From positions 1 to 64,000 of the forward strand of contig JALJCO010012849.1 in assembly GCA_023101725.1 (NCBI GenBank): a stretch of 64,000 nt of DNA. The letters run 5' to 3'. Below are positions 24,223 through 36,798 of this stretch, piece after piece; the first letter of the stretch is position 1; each line of letters begins with the position of its first letter. A program made the translations under genes and the position numbers. Source of the stretch: Atherinomorus stipes (Eukaryota > Chordata > Actinopteri > Atheriniformes > Atherinidae). The notes below the pieces were generated by a model. That model was not told the origin of the DNA. It made no database searches and was given only the letters and a program-made list of their open reading frames with translations.

Positions 24223-24355
24223 TAGGGGCGGGAACTAGTAAATACTTCACGATATGATGCCTATCACAACACATGGGTCACGATACAATACAAAACCGGG
24301 ATATTGTGACACTACAATATATTGCTATATTCTAGGCACTTCAAAGAAATGTAAA
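24223..24355. repeat. Fragment of TAGGGGYGGGAAY-type MITE
   Basis: TAGGGGCGGGAACTAGTAAA is followed by TCACGATATGATGCCTATCA, GGGTCACGATACAATAC and ATATTGTGACACTACAATAT. The pattern of repeated TCACGATA phrases is typical of a common fish MITE. Only this end is present; the next element begins at 24389. Confidence 0.55.
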
Positions 24356-24388
24356 ATGCAGCATGAAATAAAAGCTGAATCTGTGTAC

Positions 24389-24817
24389 AAGACATACACC
24401 AATCCGATACCCGGACCGGATATCGGCTCCGATATTGACTAATTAACTGGATTGGATACCGGATGTATGTGGCCAATCCAGCATCGTGATGCCGTCATTT
24501 CTCCTTTTCTAAAATTTTTATTTACAAATATCATACATTTTAAAATATGTGTTTGCAGTGAACTGTACATAGAAGTGTTATTTATTTCTTTTTGCTGTGA
24601 ATGTCACATTAATTGTTAATAAATAATAAGTACATTTATATCTGTGTTAATTTGTAACCTTTTTTAACAAGGCTAAATGTTAATGTCAACCCTGATTCCT
24701 GGGAAGGTATATTGTTTCTATCTTTCAACAGTAGTATCAGACTGGTATCAGTCCATACGCTCAGCCCAGGTATTGGTATCGGATTGGATCAGAAAAAACG
24801 AGATTGGTGCATCTCTA
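24389..24817. mobile_element. hAT MITE, 429 bases
   Basis: The flanks CTGTGTAC (24381-24388) and CTATGTAC (24818-24825) match in 7 of 8 bases. The ends AAGACATACACCAATC and, complemented, TAGAGATGCACCAATC match in 13 of 16. The interior contains GATATTGACTAATTAACTGG, shared with the copy at 47119-47569, and GTGTTAATTTGTAACCTTTT. It encodes nothing. It belongs to the fish group whose consensus end is near TAGGGATGCACCGATCC. Confidence 0.82.
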
Positions 24818-24825
24818 CTATGTAC

Positions 24826-27800
24826 ATACATCAGACGACTGAAACAACAAAATAAGTTAAAATCAATGAAATTCAACTTATCCATGACCCATTTATCAAA
24901 CTTCGCCAGGTTTTCTTTGCCACTTTGATCTCATAATAAAAATCATTAAAATTGTCCACCTGAACATACTGTACATATTTCTCACTTTGGGATATCCCAA
25001 CTGCATATATGTGCAAATAAAATTAAAATAAATTGCTTTTAAAAACAATATTACCACAGCTGAGCTGGAATTATATAAATGTACACAAATTCATGTGAAA
25101 TTAGCAAAACAGTAAAACAAAGGTGTTTGGTAAACAAATTGTAATTTACAGCAAACAAATGCAACATTAACCAAGCAACAAACCAAATTTATTTTTGTAA
25201 TCTACAGTAACAAGCCACTCCCAGTCTCAATATCACAACAAGGAATCGGGATTAACTTTATAACTCTGTATGATGAAAATAAAATAAACGCCATCCACAA
25301 AAGCCTGACACAGTTTCCCCTGGATAACCAACAGATAAAGTAGGCATTATCAGTCATTTTCTGAAACAAGACTGTAAGAAGTAGTTCATTAAAAAGGACT
25401 TGGTAAAGACGCTCCCTTCAGTCATAAACACACACCCAGAAAGAGCTACAATTGATGTTTGGCTATAGCTGCTGGAAGATGGATTTTTATTGCATTGCAC
25501 TATTCTTTTTGCAGCACTGTTGTTGGGGATGTAACCAGGTGGATTACCTGCCCTCTTCTTTTCACAGCAATACATTCAATTTCACATAATCATGGGCAAC
25601 ACCCTTTTAGTAAAATGCTTAAATCCTTTCAATACAAAGTGTAAATGTAGCATGAATCATGACATATGGATTGGCAACAGAAAAGCTGGCTCCTCTGTGA
25701 AATGGAAAATTGCTAATGCTAGCAAGGTTTCTTAGATTTGAATTCTGCTCTCTCTACTATAAATGTGACTGAATAAAATGATAAACAGAAAAGTCCAACT
25801 CCCTTCAGCGAGGCTTAGCTGATTCAGAAGTTAATGCTGAATCCCACACACAATGAGCAACAGCAAACTGACTTCCCATTTTATTAGTGTGGACTTTATG
25901 CCACCAAGTATTCAAAGAAGCATTCCAGCCAATGAGAAAATGAAGAATCATGGTTGTTGGAGGTGAGCAGAAAGTTCCTGTGGCAGGGAAGCAGAGGCTG
26001 CTTCTAAAGGGGGAGTGTGTGGCAATCACCCCTGCCATAATCAGACATATCAGGCACTGCAGCATGCAGGGCCTGGGCTCCCAACTCCCAGTCAATTTGA
26101 TATATTAAACAATTATTGAATATGCCACCAAACAAAACTCAGTGACACAAAGAGCTGTGTAAATCTCTGGCTGCTTCCCCTAAATTATGTATGACTCAAT
26201 GAATTATTCATTAAGAGGAAGTAGAGGAGGAAGGAGACTATGGCAAATGGGAAAAAAAAGAAAGAAAAAAACAGGAGCAGAAAATAAAACAATGGTCTGT
26301 AAATGGAACAAAGGGAGTAATAGAAATTGTGTCTAAAAGGCCAAGCTGCCTCTGTTTGATAGAAGCTTCTGGACTTGGCCAAATCAGAACAAGTCTGTCA
26401 ATTCAAACTGAGTCGGGTGTCATTCGTGGATGAATAGAGGCTTATTATGACGATAACATTACAGTGACGGCTCTCACGCATGATGGATCAGCAGTTACTG
26501 CAGTGTTACTAGATGATAGCGCTGCTGGCAAACACGTACGGGTGAGAGATTGTGTTTGTGTCTAACAGCATGCATCTGCATGTCTGTGTCTCTGCAGGAC
26601 AATGAGGGACTTTTTTTTGGGCAGCAGTCAATTGCCAGATCATCAAACCACAATGTATTGCCTTTATACAAAACATTTCATGGGTCAAAAAGTAATCCCA
26701 AGCTGAATACAGCGATTCCATTCTTTACTGAACTCATTTAATGGATGGATTATGCATCAAATTATCAGGCTAAAACACTCCAGTGACCAGTTAGTTCCAA
26801 GAAAATGCATTGCACAGTTGCAAATGTTTTAACACAACACAAAATGCATGTTTGGGAAGGAATCAAGGCTGCAGAATATATCAGATTATCTATGCATTTT
26901 CACTGTGCAGGTTTTGACTTTTGGTTCCAAAATATAGCTCTGAACTGAGTCTGATCGTTGGGTATAATTATGACAAGCCAGGTGCTCTGGGCAGGACGGG
27001 TTAGCCGAGCTGTCACCGGTCCCCTGCCTCACGAGCAACAGTGTTTTACATATAGATTGAATTACCTGGAACAGTTCTGCCCTATGTAAATCACCATTAT
27101 GCTAATAGTGTGCAACACCACACATCCTGCCATCCAGCTGAGACACAGAAGTGGGTGTTTCAGGTATTGTGGGTGTGTGTGCCAGCTGAAATGCTTTGGT
27201 ACAACAAGAGCAACACAGGATCACAACTCGTGTGAAAAAATTCTACATTGTATCGCAATTAATATCAATCATGAGCTCGTTAAAGAAAAAAAAAAAAGTT
27301 TCGGACACGGTTGGTTAACCCTGCAGCCAGACAGCGAGACAGAACCCAGACATGTGGAGTAACCACAGCCTCCCTTCAACCACAGTTCTTCAGGGAGATG
27401 AGATCATGATGGGGGAACACAAGAGACCCTGGGGATGGAACAGGTGCAAAACTCAAGGACAATAGACAGCTGCATGAGTGTAACCAATGAAGAATGTGGT
27501 CTGTGTGAGACGGTGAAGAAGAAAGGGAGGGGAAATAATGCATAGAACTAACAGAGAATGAGATATGTCAAGTGGGATACGGTGAGTCTACTGTATACTG
27601 AAACACAAAGTGAAAGAAATTCCTTGCTCTGACCAAAAGGTCAAAAGGTTTCAAGGCGTGGAAAAGATAAATTATGTATATTGCTCTTAAATTTTAAACC
27701 TGATGTTCGTCAAGTTTCCAATAGCAGAAAAGAGGCAACAGAAGTGAACACCGTCACTGGAGCAGAAGGAAGAAAAGGAAGTTGGTGATCATTAGCCGAA

Positions 27801-29496
27801 TGCCAGGCTAAGGCTAATGAAGGGTGAACTGGAGCACAGAGCATAGCACTGGGGAGCTGAGCTGGCTTTTAAAGAGCCTTTCTGGGAGCAAGAGCCGACT
27901 GTTCCAGCTATTCTGTTCTGATTGAAGTGGTCTGAAGCACCCAGGAAGCTCATTGTGATGAGGTTGTGCGGTGAAGGGACTGAGAGGGCAAGAGACCACA
28001 AAAGAGATGCTTGTGGCACAGGGGATCGAGTTGCAAGGCCGAGGGTCACATCTCTGGCCTCTGTCACGGTCTGAATTGTTCAGACCAGGATAATTTAAAA
28101 CACATCTGTTGCTCTCGTTCCAACTGCACAGCCTTTGGCTTTTCTTTTACTTCCACACTGAGCAACATTTTCGCCTGCTTTACTCTTAGATTTGTGACAG
28201 TCATTCTTTTCTCCCTTCTCAAGTATATTACGCATTTCTTAAATCTGTTTCTTTCCAACACCGCCTCCTAAATCACTTTCATCCATCTTGCATTTGCTAA
28301 GACCTCCCTCTCTGGTTGATTGTTCGTGACAAACATGTTGATATCTAATGGCTTAATTTGCATAAAATCTGCACATTTATCCCTCCAAGAAGAAACCTAA
28401 TGATTTTCTCCATCCCGCTCCACGGGGCCACCATCAGACCAAGCTTGCCTTACATAACCATCATGTCCTCGTGTTGACTGCAACAGCTTCTGTACCTGGG
28501 GAGATTATTAGATCTCGTTTTACAGGTCTGCACTCAACTGAAGCTTTCCTCATCTTATCTGTTTTATTCTTGCATTTTTTTTTTGTGTATTTACAGAGAA
28601 ACTGACCAAGAATGCCAAATCTATTGCCTAGACTGACTTAAACATCATGCCAGAAGTACATTTATTTGCATGCCATCCTTAGTAAGTAATCCTTCTGCTG
28701 TTTCCACCTAAAAACAGCATGAAATAATGAGTATGTTGCTTCTCTTTGTCATCTACACTACTGGCTTTCTACCCATTCTGTTAAGATTTAGCATCCTCCC
28801 ACTGAAATTACCACTGTATTTATCACATAAATTAATATTCAGCAAGCCAAACCATCAACTAAAGCTTCCATGTTCAAAGCTGTCTGTGATGATTAGCATG
28901 CCAGAGCTCACTTCATGTATCCTGGGTGAGTAATTATTATAATGTCTCTAATTGCACGCTTGCCGATTAAAACTGCATTCTCTGGGAGTGACCCTGATGA
29001 CCAGGTGACCAAGTTGTAGCATGTACTCCCTTTTGTGGTTTAGTTGTTTCTTTTTCAATTATTACCTGTAAGATAAAAGGTGCATTTAACAACAAAAGGT
29101 TATGTTTACATGGTGGCATAGTGTGCATATCAGTTCAAGACAGAAAAATAACTATTAATACACTTTAAAGCAAAGTAGCCAGTAAAGACAAATAAATAAA
29201 ACAATGGGTGAATTAGATATATTTTGGTAATAGACAGCTCAGCATTACTAGATTCATATTGCTAAACTGAAGTAACTCAAATCTTAATTTTTCCAATGGT
29301 CTGACTCCAATCTGAAGAATTACAATCAATTCCAATTTGTGTCATTTTAACATACGATCCCAGATCAGATACGCAATAGCTATGCAACATGATTTACAAG
29401 TTCATTTTTCTATATTGTAGCCTGCTATTGGCTATAAGATTGTCCCAAGCTTTGTCAAAAATATTTACCTACAGTACTGGGACCAATAGTAAAACA
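24826..29496. other. Non-coding stretch, no feature recognised
   Basis: About 4.7 kb without a recognised repeat end. Frames such as 25805-26095, 27099-27362 and 27792-28271 are short and domainless. ATCCTGGGTGAGTAATT at 28918 looks like a splice donor, but no exon upstream could be supported. Confidence 0.45.
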
Positions 29497-29504
29497 CCTA
29501 GCAA

Positions 29505-30160
29505 TAGGGGTGTGAGAAAATATCAATATGCCGATACATCACAATATTTTGTGTTGTGATATTGTATTGATATTGAAAAAGTGCTGCATTGATATTTTTA
29601 CTAACGAAATCTCTCCAGATCTCTTTGTACCCTTACAAATTTTGCAAGAACTTGTTCAATTCGCACTGGTCCAGCATGTAGAAAGGTCCGTGTTATTCTG
29701 GAAGAACTTCATATCCCAGCATTCCTTTCACTCATGTGACTGTGGTGCAGCTGCTGCTGCTACAGACTGGCTTGCTTTGAAGTTGCGTATAATATTTCTG
29801 TTTAAGTTGTTGGTTAAGTTACCATGTTGTCAGAAACATAATTAGCTACATGTTGGCTAAAACCTGCTAGTATCTGATATACTGTATGGCAGCCAGATGT
29901 CCGAATTTGTAAGTTGTAGGCACTCTGTCCAGTTAGAGACATACTGTATATTGTGTAACTGATGTTTTTAGTTTTTGGTTCAATGAATTTAATCCAAGCA
30001 AACAGAACATTCACAAGATGTCACCAAAATCACTCTGTCCCTTTTAAATTTTTCAGAAAATTATGTAAGTGTATTCGATCATATTGAATCACATCGAATC
30101 GTACAGTATCGTGAGCTGAATATCATGAAGCATATTGTGAGATTAGTGTATCGCTAAAGC
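29505..30160 (+). mobile_element. Chimeric hAT-type MITE
   Basis: CCTAGCAA flanks both sides (29497-29504, 30161-30168). The left end TAGGGGTGTGAGAAAATATC and the right end, complemented GCTTTAGCGATACACTAATC, belong to the TCACGATA-type MITE group. The central 29660-29900 segment (GAAGAACTTCATATCCCAGC to GCTAAAACCTGCTAGTATCT) is instead shared with the copies at 40403 and 43830 that have different ends. TIR pairing is weak on the right, where the last bases overlap the duplication, so the exact right boundary may shift by 3-4 bases. Confidence 0.7.
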
Positions 30161-30185
30161 CCTAGCAACAGCAACTAACATCTAT

Positions 30186-30231
30186 CTCGTGACCGCCATG
30201 GGGGTCCCGACCCCCAGTTTGAGAACCACTG
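30186..30231 (-). repeat. Solo hAT (Charlie-type) end
   Basis: Complemented, the sequence begins CAGTGGTTCTCAAACTGGGG and continues GTCGGGACCCCC. CAGTGGTTCTCAA is the usual terminus of Charlie-type hAT elements in vertebrates. Only this one end was found, directly beside the previous element. Confidence 0.5.
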
Positions 30232-30239
30232 CTCTAGAA

Positions 30240-30907
30240 CTAAATGTCATCCACAAATTTGTTGCATTAGCCTAAATTCTCTCTCTTTTTTTTTTTTTTT
30301 TACTTGATATGATCAAATGTGCTGTTGTTACAAATGAAAGAAGGGGGAAGTCAACAAGGACATCTGGATGCTTTTTCTGGACATAGTTGTGTAAAATCTG
30401 GCTGGTAATGACAACCTGGCCCATCTTTTAAAGAAAAGTTTCCTAGTCTTTTAGCTGTATTTTAGTACATCCATCTTCATCAAATCTTTAGTCAAACACA
30501 TTATAGCTTCTATTGAAACATGAGATGTATTTGGTTTCCATTAGTTTTTTTCTAGACATATACTTTCTAATGACAACTTATTATTAAAAATCCAATCAGT
30601 TCTGCTGCGAGTCAACAGTTTGTTCTAAATTCTAAAGGTCAATAGTTAAAAGGCCAGCAGTTTGATAGCTGCTTTTGCACTTACTGGCTGTTCACCTTTA
30701 AGGTACTGAACCATAATAACTAATATGAGAAAGCACTGGAAAAGTGTCACAAAAATGTGTGTGGCTCGTGTAAAGCTGTTACAGAAGTCTTGGAAAGTAC
30801 AGTGTAAATGCACCCTGTTTATCAAATGCCACATTTCTCTTTAAATATACATAAAATACATAAGACTGTGTCTTGTGGGATCGTACTTTATTGTACCTTA
30901 CTCTGCC
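30240..30907. other. Non-coding stretch, no feature recognised
   Basis: AT-rich spacer with a T run near 30282-30301. Confidence 0.4.
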
Positions 30908-30915
30908 CCATCTGG

Positions 30916-31136
30916 TCGGGCTTGGCTATATGACCTCAAATCAAAATCACAATTAATTTTTTAATTAATTAATGTTGCTTCTATTACGATTGATTGGCAA
31001 TTGTGTTTTGTTTTTCGTCTTCATACAGTAGCTTATTAAAGGTATGTGTTGCAAAGAGAAATAATTGAAATAACTGACATAAGCAAGATTACATTGATTA
31101 ATTATTCTAAATGTCAGTTTCAACTGCCCAGTCCTA
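30916..31136. mobile_element. hAT MITE with perfect 8-base target duplication
   Basis: CCATCTGG occurs at 30908-30915 and 31137-31144. The left end is TCGGGCTTGGCTATATGACC, followed by TCAAATCAAAATCACAATTA. The right end, complemented, is TAGGACTGGGCAGTTGAAAC. The left phrase resembles the common fish MITE with GGGCGATATGRCC and AAATCACGATTAATT. At 221 bases it is short and non-coding. Confidence 0.82.
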
Positions 31137-31144
31137 CCATCTGG

Positions 31145-34100
31145 ATAAAGAAAAAATGTATAAATCAATTTAAAAACCTTAAAAAAATGGAATTAAAAGT
31201 TTGCATGTAATGTGTCAGTGATGACTTGAATTGTGCCGGCCTCCTGGGTAGAGGTTAGAGGGTGCAGCAGGTCAGGCCCAAGCCTTAGCTGATAATTGAT
31301 CGAGTTGGGGCCACAGCAGGAGCGTTTTATGTTTAGCTGCACACTTCTGAAGCAACGAGAGGCAAGAGAGAAATCACTGGTAAAAGGTCTGGGTTAAGCT
31401 ACTGAGAGCTGACCACATGAAACTTACACACCGAGCACTGACTGGGAGACAGGAATCAATAACAGAATAAGAAAGAGGGACTACATATGAAGTGTGAAGC
31501 GGCCTGATAAAAGCCTTTTTCTTTAAAGATTTCCCAACGAAACAGCCTTTTGTGACAAATCAATTAAGTTGACATGCTGCAGCCAATTTGCTTCGTTTTG
31601 AAGTTACTTCTTTGTCACTTTTCATGCACAATGTTCTGTATAAACCTAATAAACCTTGTTTTTACTCATCACACTATTCCAAATGGTTCCTTCTTGTGTT
31701 TAAAACCTAAAAAAAATATTCCTACGCAAATTACATCAAGGAGAAATTAGCCAAAATGAATCAAAATGTGTTTCCAATCTCTTTCTATAGATGAGAGCCT
31801 TTTCTTTGAAGTGGATAATGAAGCCTTTAAACGTCTGCGGTAGCACTCAATCGGCACCACTGACAGCTTTTTTTGACTGATTTTTTTATTTGTCCCAGAT
31901 ATTTCATCTAATTTCTTTCTAAGCCTTTAAATGATTAAACAATATTTCTCTCTCTGTATTTCTTTTTGTCGCGCCCCACCCCCCTTTTTTTTGCCTGTTT
32001 GCACAGCTTAAGCAGGGAAAGATGACAGCGCGCGACAGCTCACATAAAAAACTATGTTGCCCCAATTTTTGTCTGATAATATGTTTTAATTTAACTTCGC
32101 TCATTAGAAAAGCATCAGGGTGATAAATATATGTGGCTTGCTCGACACAAGAGTAATTTACATGAGGATATTAATAGATTCATCATCCAGGCTTAAGCAC
32201 ATCAATTATGAAAGGCCTGTAACCTGAGAAAAGTTGAAAAAAAAAGAGAGCACCATTGAAATGTTGATGAGAAATGTAATTACTGGAAGAGCAGCTGAGG
32301 CAAAACAAACACATTAACAATCAGCTATAAACACTGAATAATGAAATCAAATGCTGTATAAATAAATATGCTTATTTATGGACACAAAGTTTCATAAGTA
32401 CTTAGAAGTAATTAGTAGTTGCTTTCTAGTGTTCAAATTAATCATGCAGTGTACATTTGGGAATTCATATTTTATCAGTAGGACATGTTGTGTTTGCATA
32501 AGCATTCAGTGCTATTGATGTTTCTGTGTTTTATTGCTGTCAAACTTGTATGCTACCAAAAACAATACCAGAGGAGGTTGTAATCAAGGCAAAGAGATGG
32601 TCGCATCTTGAGAATGTAATTTTATCCTGCTCCCACTGCAAACTGGTGAGCCTTTTCTGTCCATTGGCAATGCAATTTGTGAGTTTAATGAAATAATCAA
32701 GGCAGTCAGTGGAGAGTTAGTGGAGGCTGATTTATATCTCCACTCAAGACAACTGAGTCTTTGTGATCACCGCTCTCTCTTCATGCAACAGATTTACATT
32801 TCAAAAAGCATGCCCGACTCTGAGCCTTAAACAATCCAGCTTTCCTTATGAAACAAAGCCGGTCTGTTAAGGTAACATTTCCTCATCGTCCCACTCGGTC
32901 CACGGTCGAAGTGAGAGAACACCTGAGTAAATCTGGTGAAGAATAAAACAACATTGCCTGAGGAGGAGCCATTTCAGAAACTTATGTTTGAAGAGGAAAC
33001 ACAAACGTACCAAGAGGAAACATCTGTGTCATTGATCGCACCCCCCCCCGTAGCACGAGGTGCTACAGCCCTTAAGGCGCAGACGAGCTCTATGGGTCAT
33101 GTGATGCCAGTGAGGCCTTGAGCCCCTTGGGGCCAGCAGCCTGGCCCTTGGCTTGCGGGAAAACCTCCATCAAGGGTATCAGGTGACTGAAGTGTGAGGG
33201 AATGTGAGGAAGGAAGGGGAGGAGAACAGAGCGAAGCCACGAAGGAACACATGATTGGGTTTGTGTGGAATATGGGCTGTGGGTAAAGCAGGGATGACAT
33301 ACATGCCTCTGATGATGACTATGGCTCTGGAATTTCTATCTTGTGTGAGAAGTCACACAGACTGTAATTCAAATGAGAAGGCCTTTGTGGCTGCGATTAT
33401 GGGATTGCGTGAGGGGCAGCAGATCAGACACCCAGGAGTCACAATAATGCCCCAGCTGTTGCGACGGGAATAGGCTGCAGATGACAAGCGAAGGCTGCTG
33501 TGGGCTCCGAAATGGGCCTGAAAAAAAGCCAGAGATGCATGGAGGTAAGCCTCTACGGGGGCTCTATCATACCCCAAAAGTCCATCCATTCTGTTCCAAT
33601 ACCCAGTTGACAGGAAACGCCACATGAGGCCTGATGCTGATTCTCGTTAAGTGGGCCAACAACGTCCCCCGAGGTCCCCGTTCAAACTGATTCTCACACT
33701 CTGGACACAATTTTATCCCAGTGCCCTCCATTGCATTACAGGCACTGGTATTTAAATGGAGAGAGGTTACAGCTTGCTTGTCATAGTCCTAGACAGGCGA
33801 CCTACTTAGGAAAAAAAGACAGCACAAGAAAACTGGATTTTAAACAAATTGAGGCAATAGAATTCTCAATCAAATATGTGACCAAGCTGCCATAGAAAAT
33901 GTGCCCAGTGGAGAAGATTACAGACGAGGGAGGGGGGAAGGAAGTAAAGAGGCGGAAAAAAAATTGTCAACCTATCGTAGAAGTGCCACAAAAAAATAAT
34001 ACATTGATGATAAGTGATTGCTGTCTCATGGAAACACCATGCGATGCAAGCTTATGTGGTTCCCTGGAGCCAATGAATTCATAATGCCTCTCACATGTAC

Positions 34101-34898
34101 CTCTACATGTCAGAGAGAGGAGAAAATAACTGGGACAATTTCAGCCAATGCTACCCTCCCGCAGACATAGCATATCTCTGCCTATCACTCCCTCACACAG
34201 ACACCTAACGTCGCTGCTCTCTGCCAATCCTTATTTCACCCCTCACAAAACACTTGAAGATGGCACATTCTTTAATCCCGTTTTGGAACGGGATGACACG
34301 TACAAGTAAAGTTAAGGGACTTTTATCAGCAGAGGCATACAGAAACTTGACACTCCAATTCTGACTGGTTTATAAAAGTTGTCTTTGCTGTCGGGTGCTG
34401 TGTGCACGCCTGTCTTCACACAGATTTCACTGGCGAGCGTTCCCCCCCCCCCCCCTCTTCAGTAGGGGGGGGCAGAAAAGATGGAACCTGAAGTTCAGAC
34501 GTCAACCAATTTCTAGGATAAGCATGCTGGGAGAAAGCCTACTTAATTCTCTTTTTGCATCATCAATCTCTCTGACTTCTTTTTTCATATGTGTGATCTT
34601 TTTTTTTTTCTTTTCCCTGTCACTTTCATGTGTGCCCTCCATCCTTCTCCTTTTTTCCCCCTTCCCCTGGCGCACTCGCATGAATGAACAGCTGGTACGA
34701 GTGAGTGTTGTGTGCACTACCGTTGTGTGTATTTTTTTACTTTTTTCAGAATGAGTAGTGAAAGATCAAAAGAAGGGGTGTGTACGCACACATGCATGCA
34801 GTAAATATGTTGACACATTACATCTGCCCCATAGAGCCATGCATTTCCTGGAATATGCAACTTCCTATTCTACTCAGTAGCACCTGGAACACACAGCT
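31145..34898. other. Repeat-poor non-coding stretch with possible conserved element
   Basis: Across 3.7 kb I see no transposon end, unlike most of the window. The part at about 31730-32350 is dense in homeodomain-type TAAT/ATTA motifs (ATCAATTATG, GAAATGTAATTACTGG, TAATAGATTC) and reads like a non-coding regulatory element. A C run lies at 34442-34456. Frames at 32936-33625 and 34395-34754 have no domain. Confidence 0.35.
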
Positions 34899-35340
34899 GA
34901 CACTTCTGGGGATGCACGGATCCGATCTTCAGATGGGGATCGGCTCCGATATTAAAAAAAAATTCCTAGATTGGGGATCAGTGAAAATCCCCAATCCATG
35001 GCCTGATCCATGGTGCAGATCTATTCAGTCTAATTCTATGCTGCGCACTTTGAGTGACATCACGCGTTACCGACACACCACGTGGAGGCTGTTATGTTTG
35101 TTTACAAAGACCAGAGTTGCTCGGCTACGTTGCTAGCCGGCTACCAGTATCTCCTTCTGTCACTGCTTATAAAAAAAAAAAAAAAAGACTCCTGCGGTGG
35201 TTTGGTTTCCCACGTTTCGCAAGTAAAAATCCCTCAGGTGCTGACACGTCGCGAGAAAAAAAAAAAAAAAAGAAAAACTAACTTCTTTGGATATGATATA
35301 TATATACAGTACGTATATATATACACACATATACAGGTAG

Positions 35341-35629
35341 TCAGTCAGTCGGTCATTTTCTGTACCGCTTATCCAGTTCAGGGTCGCGGGGGGTTGCTGG
35401 AGCCTATCCCAGCTATTATCAGGCGAGAGGCGGGGTACACCCTGGACAGGTCGCCAGTCTGTCGCAGGGCCAACATAGAGAGACAGACAACCATGCACGC
35501 TCACATTCATTCCCAGGTTCAATTTAGAGTGATCAATTAACCTAACATGCATGTCTTTGGACGGTGGGAGGAAGCCGGTGTGCCCGGCGAGAACCAACGC
35601 ATACACGGGGAGAACATGGAAACTCCACA
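35341..35629 (+). repeat. Dispersed teleost repeat, LINE 3'-tail type
   Basis: Phrases GTCATTTTCTGTACCGCTTA, GGGGTTGCTGGAGCCTATCC, GGGGTACACCCTGGACAGG, GTCGCCAGTCTGTCGCAGGG, TGGGAGGAAGCCGGTGTGCC and CACGGGGAGAACATGGAAAC occur in this order. This is a very widespread fish repeat, often assigned to the 3' region of an L2/Maui-type LINE, though I could not verify the name. No reverse transcriptase is present, so the copy is a 5'-truncated tail. It sits between a (TA)/(CA)-rich tract (35299-35336) and the Tc1 fragment. Confidence 0.7.
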
Positions 35630-36063
35630 TAAACAGTTATTGCCCAAAAAATTTGAATATTGTGAAAAAGTTCATGTATTTCTATAATTCAACTTAAAAG
35701 GTGCAATTTACATATTGTACAGACCAATAATATGCAAATCAATATATTTCAAGCTTTTATTTGTTTGAATGTTGCTGATTAGGACTTGCAGCTTTAGAAA
35801 ACCTCAAATTCTAAAACTCAAAAAATTAGAATATTGCATGAAATCAATTTCAAAAGGACTTTATATACAAAAAAGTCGGGCCTCCTAAAGTTAAATCTTG
35901 CATCTGTACTTAGTACTTGGTTTGGCCTCTTTTGCTTAAATGACTGCCTTAACCCAGCGTGGCATGGATGCTACCAGCTTCTGGCATATCTCAGGTGTTA
36001 TGGAAGACAAACATGCTTCAATCACAGCCTTGAGCTCTTCCTTATTGTTTGGTCTTTTCCCGA
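35630..36063 (-). pseudogene. Tc1 3' end with last transposase codons
   Basis: On the minus strand from 36063 the sequence encodes KRPNNKEELKAVIEACLSSI then TPEICQKLVASMPRWVKAVI, a stop and AKE. This is the C-terminus of a Tc1 transposase, with the typical L-V-x-S-M-P-R motif. It is followed by an AT-rich 3' untranslated part with TCTAATTTTTTGAG. The 3' terminus near 35632 reads ACAGTTATTGCCCAAAAAAT next to a TA. Everything upstream of the last 45 codons is missing. Confidence 0.8.
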
Positions 36064-36496
36064 ACTGTTTGTTTATTCATTATTGTTTTTTGCCATGGAT
36101 CTTTCATTTCTATGTTCATAAAAAGTACTAAACCATTTTGAAAAAGATGATCTGCCTTTTTGAATATCTACCAACCAAGCTAGTGGAGATATTTTTTTTC
36201 TCAATTTCAGCTCCTTTATGAAGCCATTTATTTTAAAATAGATTTTAAATTTCTAATTGCACTGACAGAACCATTTTAAAGAAGTTTTGTCCCCGTTTAT
36301 TTTTACATGTTTGACTGAGGAAGTCAAGTTACTGTTTTTTTTTTTTTTCCCCTCTAAGTTTCAGCATTTTATCATTTTATCATTTACATTTATTTAACTG
36401 CACTGACTGAACCAGGGGAGGCTTTCTTATATTTTCACATATGAGATCAGGCTGATGAAGCTGGTTTAAAGATTGCTAATGTTTATTTAAGATTGT

Positions 36497-36522
36497 TGTG
36501 TGTGTGTGTGTGTGTGTGTGTG
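36497..36522. repeat. (GT)n microsatellite
   Basis: Thirteen or so uninterrupted GT units, inside the right arm of the hAT element. Confidence 0.95.
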
Positions 36523-36798
36523 CACAGTTGTTAAATAAGTAATTCAGTACATTTATCTGTTTTTAAAAACTCAGTAAATTTCTTTAAAGCCAAGTCTGAT
36601 GTTGCCTTGCACAAAAGAATCATCCCCGTCTATCTCCACACAAAAAACGGTGTGCTGTCAAACAATACCATGCTGGTTTTTTTTTCTCTCTTTTTTTCTG
36701 TATCGGTAACAGATTGGTATCAGCAGATACTGAAACATCAAATATCGGTATTGTATCGGTGCCCGAAAAAGGCGGATCGGTGCATCCCTAGTCACTTG

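Larger units (their letters stand above)
34907..36790. mobile_element. hAT element hosting a LINE-type tail and a Tc1 fragment
   Basis: The left end is TGGGGATGCACGGATCCGAT and the right end, complemented, is TAGGGATGCACCGATCCGCC. Flanks GACACTTC (34899-34906) and GTCACTTG (36791-36798) match in 6 of 8 bases. The subterminal regions repeat GGATCGGCTCCGATATTA and GTATCGGTAACAGATTGGTA. Two foreign blocks interrupt it, at about 35341-35629 and 35630-36063. The remaining host sequence carries no recognisable hAT transposase. Confidence 0.78.

Noticed and set aside
28727..28933. 68-codon frame ending next to a splice donor-like GGGTGAGTAATT
   Set aside because: The donor is good but no acceptor upstream is convincing and the hydrophobic peptide resembles nothing known to me.
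34395..34754. 119-codon plus frame with hydrophobic stretches
   Set aside because: It is driven by T- and C-rich tracts (RFHWRAFPPPPLF, FFFFFSLSLSC) and overlaps an opposite-strand frame; no domain or splice context.
35082..35630. 152- and 156-codon frames on both strands
   Set aside because: They cross the A runs of the hAT element, a TA/CA tract and the LINE-type tail, so they are repeat sequence, not a gene.
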